Source: Slackia exigua ATCC 700122
Lineage (GTDB): Bacteria; Actinomycetota; Coriobacteriia; Coriobacteriales; Eggerthellaceae
Reading direction: 5' to 3'
NCBI RefSeq assembly: GCF_000162875.1
Contig: NZ_GG700630.1
Coordinates: forward strand, 1,096,968 to 1,160,967
Length of the DNA: 64,000 bases
Shown here in pieces: positions 48,299 to 56,918 of this stretch; position 1 is the stretch's first letter, and each line of letters opens with the position of its first letter. The notes under the pieces are model-generated. The model was not told where the DNA came from. It did no database searches and saw only the letters and a list, made by a program, of their open reading frames with translations. A program made the position numbers and the translations under genes.

Positions 48299-48891
48299 AG
48301 GATTCCGGCGCTCTCGAGCCTGCCCGCCAGCAGCTTGCGCGCGATCAGCGACCCTGCCAGCGAGAAGCCGACGATGGCGAGCATCATCGCAAGAAACACC
48401 CAATCGGGAGTAAGCGCATAGAGGGTATCGCAGAAATCGGCGCTCATGCCACGCTCGAACGTATCCTGGAAGAAGTAGTCGCGCATGAACCAGATGGGCA
48501 CGAAGCCGCCAAGCAGGTTCCACGAAAAGACGGCATGGCTTGCAGCGTTCCATTTGAAGCTCTTGTATTGCCCCTTGCGGGCGATGAGCACGGCCGCGAT
48601 GCCGACGGGAACCGAGACGAGGGGTGCGATGGGGATGTGGCCCGAGGCGATGAGGATGAGGCTCGGCAGGATGGCGGCGATGAAGATGGACATGCCCGAA
48701 GGCGACTTGGAGAGCATCGTATGGTAGACGGGCGCCGCGACCAGCGCGACGAGCTCCGGCATGAGCAGGAACAGGATCGGAACCGGCATGCATGCGACGC
48801 CGATGATGACGTAGACCGCCAGGTAGAGGGCAATGAACACGCCGGCCGATATAGCTCCCCTCGATGAGCTGCGCTTCTTCTGAGAATCCAT
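48295..48891 (-). CDS. ECF transporter S component, second set (MptE/Trep_Strep type)
   Basis: A 198-aa, roughly six-helix membrane protein, homologous in pattern to the S component at 39648 (GAISAGVFIALYLAVYVIIG, FLLMPELVALVAAPVYHTML). It has GAAAGGAAATCGAC before the ATG. It is the first gene of a minus-strand S-T-A operon. The TetR regulator is upstream on the same strand, with a terminator between. Confidence 0.88.
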   Translation of the reverse strand: MDSQKKRSSSRGAISAGVFIALYLAVYVIIGVACMPVPILFLLMPELVALVAAPVYHTMLSKSPSGMSIFIAAILPSLILIASGHIPIAPLVSVPVGIAAVLIARKGQYKSFKWNAASHAVFSWNLLGGFVPIWFMRDYFFQDTFERGMSADFCDTLYALTPDWVFLAMMLAIVGFSLAGSLIARKLLAGRLESAGIL

Positions 48892-49039
48892 GTCGATTTC
48901 CTTTCTTTAGGCTGTCAATTGGAACGTTGCAGTCGGTTGATCTGTAGAATCCGCCCTCGCTGCACCGCATATATGCGTCGCTCGTAAGCTCCTTCCTGCC
49001 ATCCAGAACGAATTCGTTCCGATTTCCCGTTAAACGCGC

Positions 49040-49071
49040 CGGCGGGAGCATCCTCTCGAATGCTCCCGCCG
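49040..49071 (-). terminator. Terminator after tetR-family gene
   Basis: A perfect 12-bp stem (CGGCGGGAGCAT and complement) with an 8-nt loop is followed on the minus strand by GCGCGTTTAAC. It separates the TetR gene from the second ECF operon, whose promoter must lie in 48892-49039. Confidence 0.75.
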
Positions 49072-49125
49072 TGGAATGATCAGTCTCTCTCGCCGCTCGC
49101 GACGTCTGTTTTCTGCTCGCTTACA

Positions 49126-49728
49126 TCAATGAAACAGCTCCTGCGCTATCCCGAAGGCCTCTTCGGGGGAATACTGCCCGCACTCCGGCGCGAAGCGCCC
49201 GTTGTACATGACGCCCCAAAGCCCATAGAGCACGAACAGCGCACACGCTTCGGCGCTATCCTCGTTCACGCCGAGACGGTTCTTTATCTTTTCGGTTCGC
49301 ACGCCTTCGAGCATGAGTTTGGCGTAAGAGCCTGCCATGCGATCGAGCATTTGGACCATGTCCCAAAGCTTGTACGAGGCATCGGGAACCGATTCCCCCG
49401 GTTCAGGGTTGAATGACCTGACATATTCGTCGACATCGTCCTCGACAAGGCTGCGCAGCGCGGAGATTCTCTCGTCGAACGACCGTTCGTCATCCTCCAT
49501 GACCTCGCACTTGCGGCTCATGCGTTCGGAGATGAAATCTTCCATGACGGCGACGTAGATATCCTGCTTCGACTTGAAGTAGTAGTAGAACATGCCCGGA
49601 GCGCCCCCGACGGCATCCAAGATGTCGCGGACCGACGTGTTCTCATAACCCTTCTCCGCGAAGAGATGCGCGGCCGCGTCCACAAGCTCCTTGCGCCGTT
49701 CGGCCGGTTTCTTGCTGTTCCTCTTCAC
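49126..49728 (-). CDS. TetR/AcrR-family repressor
   Basis: A 200-aa regulator. The N-terminal HTH is residues about 12-58 (AHLFAEKGYENTSVRDILDA, then GGAPGMFYYYFKSKQDIYVA). The C-terminal ligand domain (about 70-200) is helical with no named subfamily. It bounds the transporter island. A candidate operator overlaps its own promoter, implying autorepression, and the neighbouring S-T-A operon is a plausible second target. Confidence 0.93.
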   Translation of the reverse strand: MKRNSKKPAERRKELVDAAAHLFAEKGYENTSVRDILDAVGGAPGMFYYYFKSKQDIYVAVMEDFISERMSRKCEVMEDDERSFDERISALRSLVEDDVDEYVRSFNPEPGESVPDASYKLWDMVQMLDRMAGSYAKLMLEGVRTEKIKNRLGVNEDSAEACALFVLYGLWGVMYNGRFAPECGQYSPEEAFGIAQELFH

Positions 49729-49780
49729 GTGCGACCCTTCCGATTCTTCGCTCGATGCAGATAGCTTTGCATTAAAGTAC

Positions 49781-49828
49781 AGAACGAACGTCGGTCTAAG
49801 ATTACCCTAGACTAACTAGTGCTGTCAA
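49781..49828 (-). promoter_or_regulatory. tetR promoter with overlapping palindromic operator
   Basis: On the minus strand TTGACA (49823-49828) and TAATCT (49799-49804) are 18 bp apart. Immediately downstream, 49781-49797 (AGAACGAACGTCGGTCT on the plus strand) is an imperfect palindrome, a usual TetR operator form and position. Confidence 0.65.
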
Positions 49829-49872
49829 CGACGGCGCATGCTGCATGGATGCAAGATCGGACGAACGCCTGA

Positions 49873-49905
49873 TTACCGCCATTGGCGGTATAATAATGGC
49901 GGTAA
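49873..49905 (+). promoter_or_regulatory. Operator/promoter of the broken fic gene
   Basis: Three copies of the half-site TGGCGGTA are present, at 49874-49881 (inverted), 49883-49890 and 49897-49904. They form an 8-bp dyad with 1-nt centre and an overlapping 10-bp dyad (TTACCGCCAT...ATGGCGGTAA). A perfect -10 box TATAAT lies at 49889-49894 within them. It is likely an autoregulatory site read by the HTH at the end of the Fic protein. Confidence 0.65.
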
Positions 49906-49919
49906 AGAAAGGACAGGCC

Positions 49920-50614
49920 ATGCCATACGAACCGCCATTCGAACGCAATGACGCAATAGATACGCTCTGCATGGAGATCGCGGAGCTCGTAGGCATGATC
50001 TCCCCGACGCGGGCCGTTTCCGCAGCGGCAATGTCGGCGTGTTCGACGGCGATGCTCTTATCCACGCAGGCACTCCTGCGGCCTACGTTCCCGAAGTGAT
50101 GGCCGATATCTTCGGCTGGCTGGAAAAGACGAGCATGCATCCCCTGGTCGCATCCTGCATCTTCCATTTCGAGTTCGAATTCTGCCACCCCTTCTCCGAC
50201 GGAAATGGAAGAACAGGAAGGCTATGGCACACGCTGCTTCTATCGAAATGGAGACCTGCGCTTGCATGGCTTCCCATAGAAAGCACGATCAGGCAGCGAC
50301 AGGCGGGCTATTACGAGGCTTTGGCGAAATCCGACGCCATCGGATCGAGCGAACGATTCGTCGAGTTCATGCTGGATGTGATCAGGAATTCGATCCTGCC
50401 GTTCTCCAAGCCTGCAAACGAGAAAGAGCTGACGCGAGCAAGGGCGCTCGACTTCTTCAGAGAGCGCGGAGATGGAAGCATTTCCCGGCTCGCAGAACAC
50501 CTCGGATGCTCGAAGCGAAGCGCCGAACGCATAGTCGCGGGATTGAAAGAAGAAGGCTCCCTGGCAAGGCGGGGAAGCGCCAGGTCCGGAATTTGGATCG
50601 TCCACGAGAATTGA
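49920..50614 (+). pseudogene. Broken Fic-domain protein gene (internal deletion and frameshift)
   Basis: The ATG at 49920 has AAAGGA 6 nt upstream and opens a normal Fic N-terminal domain (MPYEPPFERNDAID, MEIAELVGMIS). At about 50000-50010 the sequence jumps, in another frame, to the late part of the same family (DAGRFRSGNVGVFDGD). The intact active-site loop HPFSDGNGRTGR and a C-terminal winged helix (ISRLAEHLGCSKRSAERIVA) follow. About 85 residues usual between these points, including the inhibitory helix with its S-x-x-x-E-G/N type motif, are missing. The downstream frame alone (GTG at 50039, 191 aa) could only be made by re-initiation. Fic proteins transfer AMP or related groups to targets. 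Confidence 0.85.
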
Positions 50615-50734
50615 CGACTCGTTCCGCCAGATCATGCATCACTCGCCGGCAGAGGGCAGCCCGAAATCCGCTCTAGGTAGCGGTTTGCGCATTCTTGCAT
50701 GACGGTCTGGTAGAGATCGCTCTTGGATGAGAAG

Positions 50735-51448
50735 CTACAGCCCAAGAACCTTCTTCAACGCGGAGACGCGGCGGCGGGAGACGGGAATCTTCTCTTCGGT
50801 GCCGTTGAGCGTCAAAAGGAGCGTGCCGCCTTGCACGGGCTCGACTTCCTCGACCATATCGAGATTGACCAGGTAGCCGCGATGCACCCGGAAGAACCCA
50901 TGGCCCTCGAGGCGCTTCTCGAGCTGCGCGAGGGAGACCGTGGAGAAATACCGGTCGGCGTCGGTCTGCAGGTAGGCGTAGTCGTCGCGCGCCATGACGA
51001 AGCGGATGGTATCGATCGGGATGAGGATCTTCTTGCCGCCTTTTTCGACCGGAATGCGCTCGGCCTGGCTCGCCTTCACGTGCAGCGTGACGTATTCCGT
51101 CGCGCGCTTGACAGCTTGGCGCAGACGATCGGTCTCGACGGGTTTGACCAGATAATCCACAGCATTGACCTTGAATCCCTCGAGCGCGTGCTCGCCGTAG
51201 GCGGTCACGAACACGACCGCGGGCGGGTTTTTCAGGCGCTGCAGGGCCTCGGCGAACTGCAGGCCGGTCACGCCAGGCATGCTCACGTCGAGGAAAAGCA
51301 CGTCGACGGGGTGGGATTGCATCTTCTCGATGGCTTCGCGCACGCCGGCGGCTTCCGCCACGACTTCGACATCGCCGATCTCATCGAGTAAAAAGCGCAG
51401 CTCCGAACGCGCTGGCGCCTCATCGTCTACGATTATGGTCTTCAGCAA
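50735..51448 (-). CDS. LytTR-family response regulator
   Basis: A 237-aa regulator. The TTG at 51448 is supported by AGGAG 6 nt upstream. The receiver domain is residues 1-115: acidic pocket VDDEAPARSE, phospho-acceptor Asp in VLFLDVSMPG, and Lys in VDYLVKPVETDRL. The LytTR DNA-binding domain is about 135-237 (FVMARDDYAYLQTDADRY, FFRVHRGYLVNLDMVEEV). It pairs with the LytS-like kinase 180 nt upstream, the usual arrangement for LytST/AgrCA-like systems controlling envelope or adhesion genes. Confidence 0.96.
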   Translation of the reverse strand: MLKTIIVDDEAPARSELRFLLDEIGDVEVVAEAAGVREAIEKMQSHPVDVLFLDVSMPGVTGLQFAEALQRLKNPPAVVFVTAYGEHALEGFKVNAVDYLVKPVETDRLRQAVKRATEYVTLHVKASQAERIPVEKGGKKILIPIDTIRFVMARDDYAYLQTDADRYFSTVSLAQLEKRLEGHGFFRVHRGYLVNLDMVEEVEPVQGGTLLLTLNGTEEKIPVSRRRVSALKKVLGL

Positions 51449-51628
51449 CGTCGACTCCTGACTCGTTTGAATCCAAGGGGATATGCGGCTTCATGATAGC
51501 GCACATTCTAAACGTCTCAAAGTTCGCTCAGCCGTCGTCGAAGCCAATCTGCCCGATATTCACGCAAACTCACACGCTTCGAAGAAAATCGCGTCCCATA
51601 GGCGCGTACAATCAACGCTCGAAGGCCG

Positions 51629-52918
51629 CTATCCGTCGTTCAGCATGCCTTTGAGCACAAGGCGGACGACCGTTCCTTCGCCGATGCGCGATGAGACTTC
51701 CATGTACGATTCGGTCCCGAAAAAGACGCGCAGGCGCTCCGTGATGTTCTTCATGGCGATGCCCGTGCCCCGGCTTTCCGGCGACTGCTCGAGCTTGCGC
51801 GACTGCTCGGGCTCCATGCCCACGCCGTCGTCGGACACCGAGATGATCGCGTCATCGCCGTCGCTTTCCGCCCGCACGACGATATGCAGCATCCCTTGAT
51901 CGGGCATCGCGTGCTTCACGGCGTTCTCCACGAGCGGCTGGATGAGGAATGCGGGCACCAGGAAGTCTTCCAGGCCCGGCTCGACTTCGACCTGGAGGTT
52001 CAGACGATCCCCTCCGAATCGGGCGAGCTCGAATGCGAAGTAGCGCTGGGTCTGGTCCATCTCGCGGTCGAGCTCGATCATGTCCTGCGCATCTTCGAGC
52101 GTACGGCGATAGAACACGGCGAATTCGCGCAGAAGCACGCGGGCGCGGTCGGGATCGGTGCGCGTAAGCGAGGCGATGGTATTGATGGTGTTGAACAAGA
52201 AGTGAGGATTGATCTGCGATTGGAGCGCACGGAGCTCCATCGCGGTCGCAAGCTTCACCTGCTGATCCAGCTCCACGGCCGCGATCTGCGTGGACAGAAG
52301 CTCTCCGAGGCCTTCGGCCAGCGCGAGCTGCGTCTCGTTGATGTTGCGGGCGCGGCGGAAATAGAGCTTGAGGGTGCCGACGATCGCCTCGCCGCGGCGC
52401 AGCGGCACGATGATGCCGGCGCGAAGGTTCTTGACGGAACTCGGGAATCCGATGGCCTCGGGCGTCGAAAGCACCCGCGTCTTACCGTCCTTGAGCGTGG
52501 CATGCGTCGCCTTGGTCCTGATGGGGCTGCCGCCTGGATTGGAAATCTCCTGGTCGCCCGAATATCCCAGGATGTGCTCGCGATCGGTGATGGCGACGGC
52601 ACGCGCGCTGGTGGCGGGCAAAAGCAACCGGCAGATCCTTTGGGCCGATTCTATGGTCACGCCGTTCTGCAGGCACTCGAGCGTCTGGGACGCGATGCGC
52701 AGGATGGTGTCCGACTGCTGCGCGCGGATAGTGTCGGGGTTCGAGCGCATATACACGAGAATGAGCAGGCATAGCGTGAACGAAGTGCCCGCGATGGGAG
52801 TGAACGACCCGACCTGCGCGGGACTGTAGATCGAATAGACCAGCGTTCCGCCTGAAAGCAGGAGCGTCGCAAGCAGCACGACGTCGAGCACGCGCTCGTA
52901 GGTATCCTTCTGAGGCAT
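51629..52918 (-). CDS. LytS-type sensor histidine kinase
   Basis: A 429-aa kinase. It has two N-terminal membrane helices (about residues 10-55), a GAF-like sensor (about 75-200) and a His_kinase domain with phosphoacceptor SQINPHFLFNTIN (about 235). A HATPase domain follows (VENAVKHAM, DDGVGMEPEQ, GTGIAMKNITERL). The short two-helix membrane part differs from the longer 5TM region of classical LytS. It partners the LytTR regulator downstream and starts 10 nt after the TauE-family gene's stop. Confidence 0.95.
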   Translation of the reverse strand: MPQKDTYERVLDVVLLATLLLSGGTLVYSIYSPAQVGSFTPIAGTSFTLCLLILVYMRSNPDTIRAQQSDTILRIASQTLECLQNGVTIESAQRICRLLLPATSARAVAITDREHILGYSGDQEISNPGGSPIRTKATHATLKDGKTRVLSTPEAIGFPSSVKNLRAGIIVPLRRGEAIVGTLKLYFRRARNINETQLALAEGLGELLSTQIAAVELDQQVKLATAMELRALQSQINPHFLFNTINTIASLTRTDPDRARVLLREFAVFYRRTLEDAQDMIELDREMDQTQRYFAFELARFGGDRLNLQVEVEPGLEDFLVPAFLIQPLVENAVKHAMPDQGMLHIVVRAESDGDDAIISVSDDGVGMEPEQSRKLEQSPESRGTGIAMKNITERLRVFFGTESYMEVSSRIGEGTVVRLVLKGMLNDG

Positions 52919-52928
52919 GCGAAAACCC

Positions 52929-53822
52929 CTAACCGACGACTTCGTTCAACACCAGTATGACGGCAACGACGAGCAAGAACGATGCGAAAAGCAGGCGAAG
53001 GGCGCTTTCCGGGATGCGTTTGACGAGGCTTGCGCCCAGAATGGACCCTGGCATGGACCCGACGGCGATCGCAAGGCCGACGGACACATGCACGTTGCCG
53101 AGGAGCGCCTGTTCGATGACGCCCGGAACGGCCAGGATGCACACGGCGACGAGCGACGTGCCCGACGCCTCGCGCATGGAGATGCCGAGCACGGATATGA
53201 ACAGCGGCACCATGATGAAGCCGCCTCCGACGCCGACGTATCCGCCCATGAAGCCCGCGATCAGGCCGATCGCGATCATGGCCGCCACGGTGCGCGTCGT
53301 CATGGCGACATGCGCGGCCTCTATCGACGAACATGCGCCTTCTGGGTCCTTCACGCCTCCTGCGCATGCGCCAACCGCTTTCGATGCCGTCGCGTCCGCA
53401 CCCGCGCCGGCCGCCTTCGATGGAGATACGGCCGCAGCTGCACGCTCCGCCCTTACGGCAGCGATGCCCCGACGCAGCATGGTGATGGAGGAATACCCGA
53501 TGACGAGGGACGTGCCTCCCATGACGGCCCAGTTCGGGGAATGCGTGGCCGCGAGCACGCCGAGAGGCGATGCGCAGGCGCCCGCACATCCGCAGATCAG
53601 ACCGATACGAGGAATGCACGTCCCGTTTCGCAGGTGCTTCGACAGACCGGCGAGCGACGTCGGGATGATGGAGAACAGGGACGTCGCCGTGGCGGCGAGG
53701 GGGTCCAGCCCGAAAGCCAATCTGAACAGCGGCACCATGACCGTGCCGCCGCCGATGCCGAGCATGCCCGACAAGATGCCGATCGCAACCCCGACGATCG
53801 CGGCCGCCACGAACGACAGCAT
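52929..53822 (-). CDS. TauE/SafE-family membrane permease
   Basis: A 297-aa protein with about eight hydrophobic helices in two repeats. Each repeat starts with the family's Gly-rich motif (GILSGMLGIGGGTVMVPLF near residue 15; GFMGGYVGVGGGFIMVPLF near 195). An Ala-rich cytoplasmic loop (about 125-165) separates the halves. The family exports sulfite, sulfoacetate or similar anions; the substrate here is unknown. It lies 7 nt downstream of the glycosyltransferase gene and 10 nt upstream of the sensor kinase. Confidence 0.93.
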   Translation of the reverse strand: MLSFVAAAIVGVAIGILSGMLGIGGGTVMVPLFRLAFGLDPLAATATSLFSIIPTSLAGLSKHLRNGTCIPRIGLICGCAGACASPLGVLAATHSPNWAVMGGTSLVIGYSSITMLRRGIAAVRAERAAAAVSPSKAAGAGADATASKAVGACAGGVKDPEGACSSIEAAHVAMTTRTVAAMIAIGLIAGFMGGYVGVGGGFIMVPLFISVLGISMREASGTSLVAVCILAVPGVIEQALLGNVHVSVGLAIAVGSMPGSILGASLVKRIPESALRLLFASFLLVVAVILVLNEVVG

Positions 53823-53829
53823 GGCGCGC

Positions 53830-55215
53830 CTACTCGTCTTCCGGCAGGTTCAAGCGAATCTCGCTTGTCAGCCCCGGATCGACGCTCGTGGACGAAAGGT
53901 GCGGACGTTCAAGGCTTTCGCCGTCGTCGCGCGGCTCGTCGTAACGCGGATGCGCGAGGTCGCGTGCGCTTCCTTCCCGATGCGCATCGTCTTCGCACGC
54001 AGCCGCGTCGGCGCCACGCCGCCACGATGCGGTCTCCGATTGGGAGGCGAACATGCGCTGCACGTAGGCGTCGTTTTCCATGCGCGCGATGAGCGCAGGC
54101 CATCGGTATTGGAATCCGAAGTACTTCATGCAGTTCTCTTCGGCATACCGCGATGCCATCGGAACCGATCGCGCCGCCCGACGATATCCGCTCGAATCAG
54201 GACGCGCGATGGATCGCAGCCATGCGGTGCGCTTCGCGCGCTTCGTGATGCCGGGCTCGAGGAACGAACCCGGATACGGCATGAGCGATGCAGGCTTGAT
54301 CTGCATGAGGTCGATCTGGGTGCGTGCGTATTCCACCTTGCGGTATTCGTAGAGCCAGCGATAGATGTCCTGGCGGAACCGCAGTCCCTCTTCGTTCGAG
54401 GGCGTCGATTCCCGGGTCAGGCTCCATGTGTTGTCGAACCACATATCGCTGCCGTACATGCGCAGGCTCAGCATGTAGTCGAGGTCTTCGCCGCGCGGGA
54501 TCCACGGGTCGAAGGCCACGCGTTTGAACGCCTCTTTATGAACGGCCATGCAGCCGCCGCAGACATGGTTCGACCGCGTGAGGCGAGGCCCCGCCATGAC
54601 CTGGGTGATCCAGGCATCGAAGGCGTTGCCTTGATCCCAAAACGCGTTATACCAGCGACGGGAGGCCGACGAGCGATAGCTTCCCTCTTCGTTCAGGTAG
54701 AAGCCCGACTTCGCGAGAATGGGCACGCGGCGGCGCGTGAGCTTGCCGAGACCGTACATGGCGCGTTCGAGGAATTCCTCGCCGCCGGCGGTCTCGTTGT
54801 CGTCCATGAAGACGACGGCATCATGCCCGAGCGCATGCGCCAGCACGAACCCGAGGTTGCGGATCGCCGAATAGCCCGAAAGCCCGACTTCATGGGCGGC
54901 ATCGATGCCGAGCTGCTCCATGCGGCGGCGCAGCGCGGCGAGCTCGGGAGCGCCCACGAGGACGATATCGAGCTCGGGAAATCCTTCGAGGATATGCGCG
55001 ACCTTGCCGTACGCCTGGTTCTCCACGGCGCCCTCGGCGACCACGAGCACGGCCACCCGTCCGAGCGAGCGCACGGTGCGCAGCGAGGAGAGGCAGCGCG
55101 CAAGGCTTCCCTGTTTGGTGAGCGGCGTCATGCGATCGTACGTCGCGATGACCGTGCTCATCTCCTTGACGCGTCGGGCCGATATATATGTCGGAATAAC
55201 GACCAGCGGATTCAC
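53830..55215 (-). CDS. GT-A type glycosyltransferase-like protein
   Basis: About 461 aa. GTG at 55215 is preferred because AAGGAG lies 8 nt upstream; GTG at 55221 is only 2 nt from it. The start NPLVVIPTYIS is typical of GT2-like enzymes. The nucleotide-sugar/metal site is AVVFMDDNETAGGEEF (about residue 140), and an acceptor/catalytic region lies at PWIPRGEDLDYMLSLRMYG (about 245). No membrane helix is seen. The last ~70 residues are a disordered, charged tail. The target glycan is unknown. It heads the TauE-LytS-LytT group. Confidence 0.8.
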   Translation of the reverse strand: MNPLVVIPTYISARRVKEMSTVIATYDRMTPLTKQGSLARCLSSLRTVRSLGRVAVLVVAEGAVENQAYGKVAHILEGFPELDIVLVGAPELAALRRRMEQLGIDAAHEVGLSGYSAIRNLGFVLAHALGHDAVVFMDDNETAGGEEFLERAMYGLGKLTRRRVPILAKSGFYLNEEGSYRSSASRRWYNAFWDQGNAFDAWITQVMAGPRLTRSNHVCGGCMAVHKEAFKRVAFDPWIPRGEDLDYMLSLRMYGSDMWFDNTWSLTRESTPSNEEGLRFRQDIYRWLYEYRKVEYARTQIDLMQIKPASLMPYPGSFLEPGITKRAKRTAWLRSIARPDSSGYRRAARSVPMASRYAEENCMKYFGFQYRWPALIARMENDAYVQRMFASQSETASWRRGADAAACEDDAHREGSARDLAHPRYDEPRDDGESLERPHLSSTSVDPGLTSEIRLNLPEDE

Positions 55216-55343
55216 GAACACGGCTCCTTATCTACTACACGCGGAAAACCCGCAGGCATGCCGCAGGAATCCTCTTGCCGAGGAAAACGCCGCGACCATC
55301 CGCGACCTTCCCTCGCATCATGGCGGCGAGGCAAGCGTCCGCG

Positions 55344-55925
55344 TTACTTCTCGGACGCCTTCGCGTCGGCAGCGGCATCCGGCTTGTCGGCTTCCGTCGC
55401 ACGGCGGCGGGCGAACAGCGGTTTCCTATCCTGCTTGGCTTGCGCCTCGGCAGCCTGGGCAGCCGCGATGGCGGCGTCCGGCTTCTTGCCGTGCTTGCGG
55501 ACCATGTCCGCCTGGTATGCGCGGCGCAGCTTGCGGATCTTGCCCAGATCGAGCCAGACGGCAGCGATGATGCACGCATATGCGGGAATGATGAACGCCC
55601 AGGAAAGCTGCGCGTTGTCGAACTTGGCCGTCAGGAGTCCGCCGACGGCGGTGGCGATCAGGCCGACGCTGATGAGCGCGATCCAGATACGGCGCAGGCG
55701 CTTGTATTCCCTCGTAGGAGGATTGTAATAGAGACGCTCGAGCTCGGCCTGGCGCTGACGCTCGGCCTTGCGGTTCTCGCGGTTCTGCTTCGGCGTCTTC
55801 TTCGTCGACTTGACATGAACGCTCGAGGCGGCCTTGGTCTTAGGCTTCAAAGAGGCGGCGGATTTCTTCGTCTGCCCCTTGATCTCGGACTGGGACCTCT
55901 CGTTCATGGGATTGCGCTGCGTCAC
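55344..55925 (-). CDS. Small membrane protein with long basic N-terminus
   Basis: A 193-aa protein; GTG at 55925 has AAGGA 8 nt upstream (ATG at 55907 is the alternative). The Lys/Gln/Arg-rich N-terminal ~80 residues are followed by two membrane helices (about 85-105, IWIALISVGLIATAVGGLL; and 113-133, AFIIPAYACIIAAVWLDLG). An Ala/Lys-rich cytoplasmic tail follows. I recognise no named family; similar small two-helix proteins are common in actinobacteria. It stands alone downstream of purC. Confidence 0.8.
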   Translation of the reverse strand: MTQRNPMNERSQSEIKGQTKKSAASLKPKTKAASSVHVKSTKKTPKQNRENRKAERQRQAELERLYYNPPTREYKRLRRIWIALISVGLIATAVGGLLTAKFDNAQLSWAFIIPAYACIIAAVWLDLGKIRKLRRAYQADMVRKHGKKPDAAIAAAQAAEAQAKQDRKPLFARRRATEADKPDAAADAKASEK

Positions 55926-55984
55926 GATCGTTTTCCTTCGCTCTTGGCGTTCGTAAGGCGGAAAGCCGTCTGCCTATAATAGCG

Positions 55985-56010
55985 GATATCCGCCCCGAAA
56001 GGCGGATATC
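55985..56010 (-). terminator. Hairpin after purC
   Basis: GATATCCGCC and GGCGGATATC form a perfect 10-bp stem with a 6-nt loop, 36 nt after the purC stop on the minus strand. The stem is followed by CGCTATTATAGG, so the T-run is poor. Confidence 0.6.
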
Positions 56011-56045
56011 GCATGCAACCGCTATTTCTCGAACGCGTCGGCGCC

Positions 56046-56918
56046 CTACCGCTCGAACGCGCGGCCCGTCAGCTTCTCGTAGGCCTGAATGTACTTCTCG
56101 GACGTCTTCTCGATGATGTCCTGGGGAAGATGCGGAGGCTCGCCCGTACGGTCCCAGTTGGCGTTCAGCCAGTTGCGCACGAACTGCTTGTCGAAGCTCG
56201 GCTGCTCGCGCCCGACCTCGTAGTCGTCGACGGACCAGAAGCGCGAACTGTCGGGCGTCAGGACCTCGTCGCCCAGGACGACCGTGCCATCGACGGTACC
56301 GAACTCGAACTTCGTGTCGGCGATGATGATGCCGCATGCGCGGGCATGGTCGGCGGCGGTCTCGTACACCTTCAGCGAAAGGTCGCGCAGGGTCTGGGCC
56401 GCCTCTTCGCCGACGATGCCGACCGTGCGATCGTAGCTGATGTTCTCGTCATGATCGCCGATCTCGGCCTTGGTTGAAGGCGTGTAGAGCGTCGTCGGGA
56501 GCTTGGCGGAATTCTCCAGGCCGCCCGCAAGCTCGATGCCGCAGACCGTGCCGGTCTTCAGATAATCCTTGAATCCGCTGCCCGTCAGATATCCGCGCAC
56601 GATGCACTCGATCGGGAACATCTGCGCCTTCTTGACCAGCATGAAACGGCCGCGCAGGTATTCCGACCAGGGCTTGAATTCCTCGGGCAGGTCGGCGACG
56701 TCGGATGAGACGAGATGGTTTTCCACCACGCCGTCCAACAGCTCGAACCAAAAGCAGCTCAACTGCGTGAGGACCTGGCCTTTGTAGGGGATTTCGTCTT
56801 TCAGGACGTAATCGAACGCGGAAATGCGGTCGGTCGCCACGAGCAGAAGCCTGTCTCCCAGGTCATACAGGTCGCGCACCTTGCCCTGTGCGGTCGGCGC
56901 CATGGTAATGGGATTCAT
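56046..56918 (-). CDS. purC: Phosphoribosylaminoimidazole-succinocarboxamide (SAICAR) synthase
   Basis: A 290-aa purine-biosynthesis enzyme that joins CAIR and aspartate using ATP. It shows GKVRDLYDLGDRLLLVATDRIS at the start, then IPYKGQVLTQLSCFWFELL, IECIVRGYLTGSGFKDY and the signature IIADTKFEFG near residue 195. Length fits the long bacterial/fungal form. Its ATG overlaps the upstream sensor kinase's stop by 4 nt (ATGA), so it is co-translated with a two-component system, an unusual partner. A second methionine (MAPTAQGK) five codons in is an alternative start. Confidence 0.97.
   Translation of the reverse strand: MNPITMAPTAQGKVRDLYDLGDRLLLVATDRISAFDYVLKDEIPYKGQVLTQLSCFWFELLDGVVENHLVSSDVADLPEEFKPWSEYLRGRFMLVKKAQMFPIECIVRGYLTGSGFKDYLKTGTVCGIELAGGLENSAKLPTTLYTPSTKAEIGDHDENISYDRTVGIVGEEAAQTLRDLSLKVYETAADHARACGIIIADTKFEFGTVDGTVVLGDEVLTPDSSRFWSVDDYEVGREQPSFDKQFVRNWLNANWDRTGEPPHLPQDIIEKTSEKYIQAYEKLTGRAFER

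Noticed and set aside
52957-55728. 923-codon open frame on the plus strand
   Set aside because: It lies opposite the TauE and glycosyltransferase genes, has no family resemblance, and is an expected GC-rich antisense artefact.
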